DNA of 64,000 nucleotides, taken from contig NZ_AWZU01000007.1 of NCBI RefSeq assembly GCF_000472385.1, positions 62,001 to 126,000 on the forward strand. Reading direction: 5' to 3'. The stretch's first letter is position 1. Every line of letters starts with the position of its first letter. This document shows, piece after piece, positions 60,348 through 64,000 of the stretch. Origin of the DNA: Bradyrhizobium sp. ARR65. Its GTDB lineage: Bacteria > Pseudomonadota > Alphaproteobacteria > Rhizobiales > Xanthobacteraceae. A model generated the notes under the pieces. It was not told the DNA's origin. It did not search any database and was given only the letters and a program-made list of their open reading frames with translations. Position numbers and translations under genes: made by a program.

Positions 60348-61229
60348 TCACGAGCGGCCAAATTCGAACAATCGAGCCGGGTTGCTCACCAATATCTTCT
60401 GCTGCAGTTCCGCCTCCGGCGCGAACAGCGGCACGAGGTCGACAAGGTCGCCGTCGTTCGGCATCACCTTCACATTGGGATGCGGCCAATCCGTGCCCCA
60501 GATCACGCGATCGGGCGCGGTCTCGACGATCTTGCGCGCGAATGGCAGCGCATCCATGAAAGGCGGTCCTGCCGAAGAGACCCGCTCGCAGCCGCAAACC
60601 TTGACCCAACACTTCTCATCGCGCTGCAGCAGTTCGATCAGGGTACGGAACGGAAGCTGGTCGAGGCCATCGGCCGCTTTCACCCGGCCCATGTGATCGA
60701 TTGTATAGCGCACCGGTAGTTGCGCCAGCATGCCGGCATATTCGGGGATGTCGATTGCATCGAAATGGAGGTCGACGTGCCAGCCGAGCGGCGCGATCGT
60801 CTCGACCACGCGTTCGAACACCCGCTTGTCCGGGACACCGCCGAGATGGCGAACGAAATTGAAGCGGCAGCCCCGAAAGCCACCTTCATGCAGAGCGTGC
60901 AGCTCTCGCTCGCTGATCTTGTCATCGATGTTCGCGACGGCGCGATAGGCGCCGTTGCTCACGGCGATCGCATCCAGCGCGACGCGATTGTCGGTGCCAT
61001 GGACGCTGGCATTGACGATGACGGCGCGCCCGATGCCAAGCTTGGCATGCAGCGCCCTGAAGTCTTCCAGCGGCGCATCCGGCGGCGTATAGGGTCGGTC
61101 CGGCGCGTAAGGGTATCTCGAACCCGGCCCGAAGATATGGCAATGCGAATCGCAGGCAAGCGACGGCAGCTTGAATTTCGGGATCTTGGTGTTGGCATCA
61201 GGACCCGGAATGGTCGGCGTGAACGTCAT
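60348..61229 (-). CDS. ligI: 2-pyrone-4,6-dicarboxylate hydrolase (LigI-like amidohydrolase)
   Basis: 293 residues, same size as LigI. Opens with SLACDSHCHIFGPGSRYPYA (metal-independent H-x-H), RGCRFNFVRHLGG, DLHFDA, TIDHMGR and the Asp in VIWGTDWPHPNVK. It converts PDC to 4-oxalomesaconate, the substrate of GalB in the same operon. The start overlaps the stop of an upstream remnant of a second ligI-like gene. Confidence 0.85.
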   Translation of the reverse strand: MTFTPTIPGPDANTKIPKFKLPSLACDSHCHIFGPGSRYPYAPDRPYTPPDAPLEDFRALHAKLGIGRAVIVNASVHGTDNRVALDAIAVSNGAYRAVANIDDKISERELHALHEGGFRGCRFNFVRHLGGVPDKRVFERVVETIAPLGWHVDLHFDAIDIPEYAGMLAQLPVRYTIDHMGRVKAADGLDQLPFRTLIELLQRDEKCWVKVCGCERVSSAGPPFMDALPFARKIVETAPDRVIWGTDWPHPNVKVMPNDGDLVDLVPLFAPEAELQQKILVSNPARLFEFGRS

Positions 61230-61349
61230 CGCTGGGTAAACCTGAACAGACGTGCTGGATTTTCGACGAGAAGCTTGTGCTGGATCACCGGGTCAGGCGC
61301 ATAGAGCGGAATTCAGGTCGACGATCTCGCCGTGGTTGGGCCCATTCAT
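61226..61349 (-). pseudogene. Remnant of a second LigI-like gene
   Basis: A strong ribosome site (GGGAGGAGGA) and ATG at 61349 are followed directly by text equal to the C-terminal end of LigI: PNHGEIVDL, then after one extra A in the codon run, PLYAPDPVIQHKLLVENPARLFRFTQR and a TGA at 61226-61228, which overlaps the ligI start as ATGA. The intact gene ends PNDGDLVDLVPLFAPEAELQQKILVSNPARLFEF. Start region and last 40 codons survive; about 250 codons are missing, and the extra base breaks the frame. Confidence 0.7.
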
Positions 61350-61419
61350 TTCCTCCTCCCTGAACGTTTCGAGACAACGCCGGACCGCCATCGCTCAGCG
61401 CGCGGCGGTCGGTGCCGTC

Positions 61420-62133
61420 TTATGCTTTTGTGTGTGCCGCGGCCCGCCGGGGCGTCCGTGCCGGCTCGTCCAGCGGGGGCGCCTGCAACGAGGCGACGGT
61501 TGCGCGGACAAGCTGCTCGATCGCGTTGCCCGCATCGGCCCCATCCGCCTCGCCCCGTGAGAGGCGCGAGACGCGTTCGGGCGTGACCAGCGAATAGTAG
61601 AGCGCGCCAAGCAGGAAGTGGCAGCGCCAGACGATTTCGGTGCGCGGGATGTGCGGCAGGCTTTCGTGGATCGCGTCGATGAACGCGTGGCTGGTATCAT
61701 CGAAAGTCTGGGCGATAATCCGCCGCGCGACTTCGTTGCCCTCAGCCGACATCACCGCACGCAAGCGCGTGAAACGCGCGCCGCCGCCGGCCACGTCGCT
61801 GCCGGACGAAAAGGCCGGCAGCACATAGGCGCGCACGATCGCCTCGAGCCGATCCTGCAGGTCACGCACGCGCTTTGCCGCCGCGAGCAGTTCCGAGCGG
61901 CGGAGGTTCATTGGTCCGCAATGCCGACGGTAGATTTCCAGCAGCAGACCATCCTTGGTCTTGAAATGATAGGTGACGCTGCCGGGATTGGCACCAGCAG
62001 CCTGCGCAATATCGCGGACCGACACAGCATTAAAGCCATTGGTCGAGAACAGCTCTTCCGCCGCGCACAAGATCGCCTCGCGCATGTTGGCCTTGCGCGC
62101 CGCGGCCGACTTGGCTGGAGACTTACGGACCAT
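61420..62133 (-). CDS. TetR family transcriptional regulator
   Basis: 237 residues from ATG 62133; the only longer start is a TTG at 62175. Helix-turn-helix at the N-terminus: REAILCAAEELFSTNGFNAVSVRDIAQAAGANPGSVTYHFKTKDGLLLEIYRRH. The long ligand domain is unremarkable. No ribosome site is visible before the ATG, which is preceded almost at once by a perfect inverted repeat (62138-62155), so autorepression and perhaps leaderless translation are possible. It probably controls the aromatic operon downstream. Confidence 0.85.
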   Translation of the reverse strand: MVRKSPAKSAAARKANMREAILCAAEELFSTNGFNAVSVRDIAQAAGANPGSVTYHFKTKDGLLLEIYRRHCGPMNLRRSELLAAAKRVRDLQDRLEAIVRAYVLPAFSSGSDVAGGGARFTRLRAVMSAEGNEVARRIIAQTFDDTSHAFIDAIHESLPHIPRTEIVWRCHFLLGALYYSLVTPERVSRLSRGEADGADAGNAIEQLVRATVASLQAPPLDEPARTPRRAAAHTKA

Positions 62134-62137
62134 GCTA

Positions 62138-62155
62138 TTTGTACTAATGTACAAA
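62138..62155. promoter_or_regulatory. Operator-like inverted repeat before the tetR gene
   Basis: TTTGTAC-TAAT-GTACAAA, a perfect 7-4-7 inverted repeat four bases upstream of the TetR start. Typical TetR autoregulatory geometry. A TTGACC -35-like hexamer (on the minus strand near 62171-62166) lies just upstream. Confidence 0.6.
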
Positions 62156-62252
62156 AGATTAGGCCTGGTCAACAAAAAACATGGGCGTCAGTACTGTAGC
62201 CGAAAGACGCCCAATCGATCCTTCTGCTTGGGCGCCCCCGCGCTCGCGCGGT

Positions 62253-63218
62253 TCACGAATGCTTCACCTCGACCGGCGGCGTGCCGTGGGTGTGGAAGGA
62301 CTCGATAGTCTTCAGGCCCCAGGCCTGTCCCTTCTTGCGTTCGGTCTCGGTCCAGACGATCGGCTTCCAATCCGGCGCCAGCACGAGACGGGCGCCGGCA
62401 TTCGCGACCTCGACGCGATTGCCGCCCGGCTCATAGACATAAAGAAAGAAGGTCTGCTGAACCGCGTGCTTGTGCGGGCCGGTTTCGATGTAGACGCCGT
62501 TCTCCAGGAAAACATCGGCGGCGCGCAGGATTTCCTCGCGGCTGTCGAGCGCGAAGGTCACGTGATGGAAGCGGCCTTTGGTGCCGGTATGATCGCGCGT
62601 ATAGGCGAAGTCATAGCTCTTGTTGGTGAAGGTCAGCCACATCCCGGCCTCGGTACCGTCATCGAGCACGATCTGCTCGGTCAAGCGCGCGCCCAGATAT
62701 TGTTCGAAGAAACGCCGGTTTGCCGACACGTCGGCGGCAAGGCCGTTGAAATGATCGAGCCGGCGCACGTTGACGCCGCGCGCGGGAAACCGCTGTGCCT
62801 GGTTCTTCAGCGCCGGCGTCTGTTCCGGCGCGGGCTTGAACCATTCGGTCTCATAATAGAGCTCCAGCAAATGGCCATCGGGATCGCGGAATTGAAACGC
62901 GGCCCCGTGCCCGATGTCGCCATCGATCCAGCCGATGTCAAAGCCTGATCCCCTGAGCGCGGCGACGCGGCGCTCAAGCGCTTGCGGGCTGCGCGCCCGA
63001 AACGCCGCGTGCCCGAGGCCCGATGTCTTCGATGCCGTCAGCTTCAGCGAGTACCGCTCATAGTCGTCCCAGCCGCGCAGGTAGACGGAATCGCCCTTGC
63101 TGCCGCTGACCGTCATGCCGAGGACATCGACAAAGAACGACAGACTTTTGTCCGGTACCGGCGAGAAAATCTCGACATGGCCGAGATGGGCCACGTCCAT
63201 GATCGGTTCGTCCTGCAT
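62253..63218 (-). CDS. Extradiol dioxygenase, catechol 2,3-dioxygenase type (two VOC domains)
   Basis: 321 residues; GGGAGG precedes the ATG. N-terminal VOC domain (VAHLGHVEIFSPVPDKSLSFFVDVLGM, YLRGWDDYERYSLKLT) and catalytic C-terminal domain with the Fe ligands His in VRRLDHFNGL (about 157), His in GRFHHVTFAL (about 219) and Glu in GGNRVEV (about 272). Length and motifs match type I extradiol enzymes such as metapyrocatechase. It opens a catechol-type ring next to the ortho hydroxyls. It is the gene before tetR and the ligI operon; the true substrate is uncertain. Confidence 0.85.
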   Translation of the reverse strand: MQDEPIMDVAHLGHVEIFSPVPDKSLSFFVDVLGMTVSGSKGDSVYLRGWDDYERYSLKLTASKTSGLGHAAFRARSPQALERRVAALRGSGFDIGWIDGDIGHGAAFQFRDPDGHLLELYYETEWFKPAPEQTPALKNQAQRFPARGVNVRRLDHFNGLAADVSANRRFFEQYLGARLTEQIVLDDGTEAGMWLTFTNKSYDFAYTRDHTGTKGRFHHVTFALDSREEILRAADVFLENGVYIETGPHKHAVQQTFFLYVYEPGGNRVEVANAGARLVLAPDWKPIVWTETERKKGQAWGLKTIESFHTHGTPPVEVKHS

Positions 63219-63244
63219 CGTGTTGACCTCCCTGCCTCATTCCA

Positions 63245-63445
63245 TCCGCCCCAGGGGCTTGCCGGCCATGTGACCGAAAGTCAGCGCCGGACCATCATCG
63301 TCGAGCACAATCTCGACCCCGTGCTGGCCCTGGCCGATCGCGTGTTCGCGCTGGAGCGTGGCGCGCCCTTCGCGAAGGCCACGCCGCGCCGCTGTAACGA
63401 TGTCGACTATCGCAAACGGATTCCCCTGGCTCTGACGACAGCCGG
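63245..63445 (+). pseudogene. Possible C-terminal remnant of a LivF-type ABC ATPase
   Basis: On the plus strand RRTIIVEHNLDPVLALADRVFALERGAP and, 15 residues on, NDVDYRKRI resemble the end of branched-chain-type ABC ATPases, without any upstream nucleotide-binding domain. The same bases on the minus strand read open to a TGA (VEIVLDDDGPALTFGHMAGKPLGRME) placed just before the dioxygenase ribosome site, which would instead suit the end of an upstream operon gene. One of the two readings is a shadow; neither gives a whole gene. Confidence 0.3.
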
Positions 63446-63464
63446 TGACGCATCAATTCATGCC

Positions 63465-64000
63465 TTAAGAAGGCGCGCCGTAATCGTAGAACCCTTTCCC
63501 GGTCTTGCGGCCAAGCCGGCCGGCGTCGACCATCTCCTTGAGCAAGGGTGCCGGACGGTATTTCGGATCATTAAAGCCCTTGTAGAAGACCTCCATCACC
63601 GACAGCATGGTGTCGAGGCCGATCAGATCGGCCAGGGCCAGCGGTCCGATCGGGTGATTGCAGCCCAGTTTCATGCCCTCGTCGATATCGGCGGCGGTGG
63701 CGAGCCCCTCCTGAAGCGCGAAGATCGCTTCGTTGATCATCGGACACAGAATGCGATTGACGGCGAAACCCGGGCTGTTCTTGGCGGTGATCGGCACTTT
63801 GCCGACGCGCTTTGCGAACGCCACGGCTTTCGCATGAGTGTCGTCGGAGGTTTGCAAGCCGCGGATCAATTCCAGCAGCGCCATCATCGGCACCGGGTTG
63901 AAGAAATGCATGCCGATGAATCGGTCGGGACGGTCGGTGGCCGTTGCGAGCTTGGTGATCGAGATCGACGAGGTATTGGTCGCGATCAGCGTCTCCGGCT
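63465..64000 (-). CDS. 3-hydroxyacyl-CoA (3-hydroxybutyryl-CoA) dehydrogenase, 5' part outside the window
   Basis: Only the C-terminal 178 codons are present; the frame is open to the window edge. [35 protein letters not shown] is the family signature (catalytic His in GMHFFNP, NAD-domain end), followed by the C-terminal helical domain ([62 protein letters not shown]). About 280 residues are expected in full. Part of beta-oxidation or aromatic CoA-thioester degradation. Confidence 0.9.
   Translation of the reverse strand, partial: PETLIATNTSSISITKLATATDRPDRFIGMHFFNPVPMMALLELIRGLQTSDDTHAKAVAFAKRVGKVPITAKNSPGFAVNRILCPMINEAIFALQEGLATAADIDEGMKLGCNHPIGPLALADLIGLDTMLSVMEVFYKGFNDPKYRPAPLLKEMVDAGRLGRKTGKGFYDYGAPS

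Overview
The window is GC-rich, gene-dense chromosomal DNA from an alphaproteobacterium, most likely Bradyrhizobium or a close relative (Nitrobacteraceae). The signs are EcfG-type promoters (GGAAC-N16/17-CGTT), chains of small hydrophilic stress-type proteins typical of rhizobia, a REP-like palindromic repeat present twice, and many catabolic operons paired with ABC importers. I saw no rRNA, tRNA, CRISPR array, insertion sequence or phage gene.

Layout. 1-14.8 kb is a mixed housekeeping and stress region: an oxalate decarboxylase cut by the window edge, two related small exported proteins, a YeiH-type exporter with its LysR regulator, a stand-alone nuoB, two MFS carriers, a GH13 glucosidase beside a decayed inverted paralogue, small stress-type proteins, and the periplasmic sulfite dehydrogenase sorAB. 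14.8-20.4 kb holds a His/Ala/Pro-rich Spy-like protein, a membrane metallophosphoesterase and pyruvate oxidase poxB.

20.7-39.8 kb is the most striking block, a nicotinate locus. NicAB (Mo/Fe-S/cytochrome c hydroxylase) should make 6-hydroxynicotinate. The ring is then apparently reduced by a 6-hydroxynicotinate reductase (Hnr) and opened by enamidase (Ena), as in fermenting Eubacterium barkeri, instead of following the aerobic NicCDFX route. A ferredoxin reductase, a MarR regulator, a Liv-type ABC importer, an ApbE-like UPF0280 protein (candidate flavin transferase for Hnr), a DUF1185 protein, a NitT/TauT ABC importer and the NAD-salvage gene pncB accompany them. The two divergent promoter regions share GTATAC-centred palindromes.

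39.9-50.6 kb is a second N-heterocycle locus: a three-subunit molybdenum hydroxylase, a cyclic-amide (barbiturase/cyanurate-type) hydrolase, a flavin monooxygenase and a VOC protein in one overlapping operon, divergent from a two-permease NitT/TauT importer with an NMT1-like binding protein. 50.9-56.2 kb has a TauD-type dioxygenase with an MFS carrier and a four-PAS GGDEF-EAL protein. 56.3-64 kb is an aromatic (protocatechuate 4,5-cleavage/gallate/phthalate type) island: LigI, DctA-like carrier, GalB, a DHP-decarboxylase-like protein, a dehydrogenase, a TetR regulator, an extradiol dioxygenase and a 3-hydroxyacyl-CoA dehydrogenase.

A recurring oddity is genes reduced to their two ends by internal deletion: a GH13 gene, a galC-like aldolase now 40 codons long, a ligI duplicate, and possibly a DUF302 gene. 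All functional calls come from reading translations by eye; none was checked by a database search.
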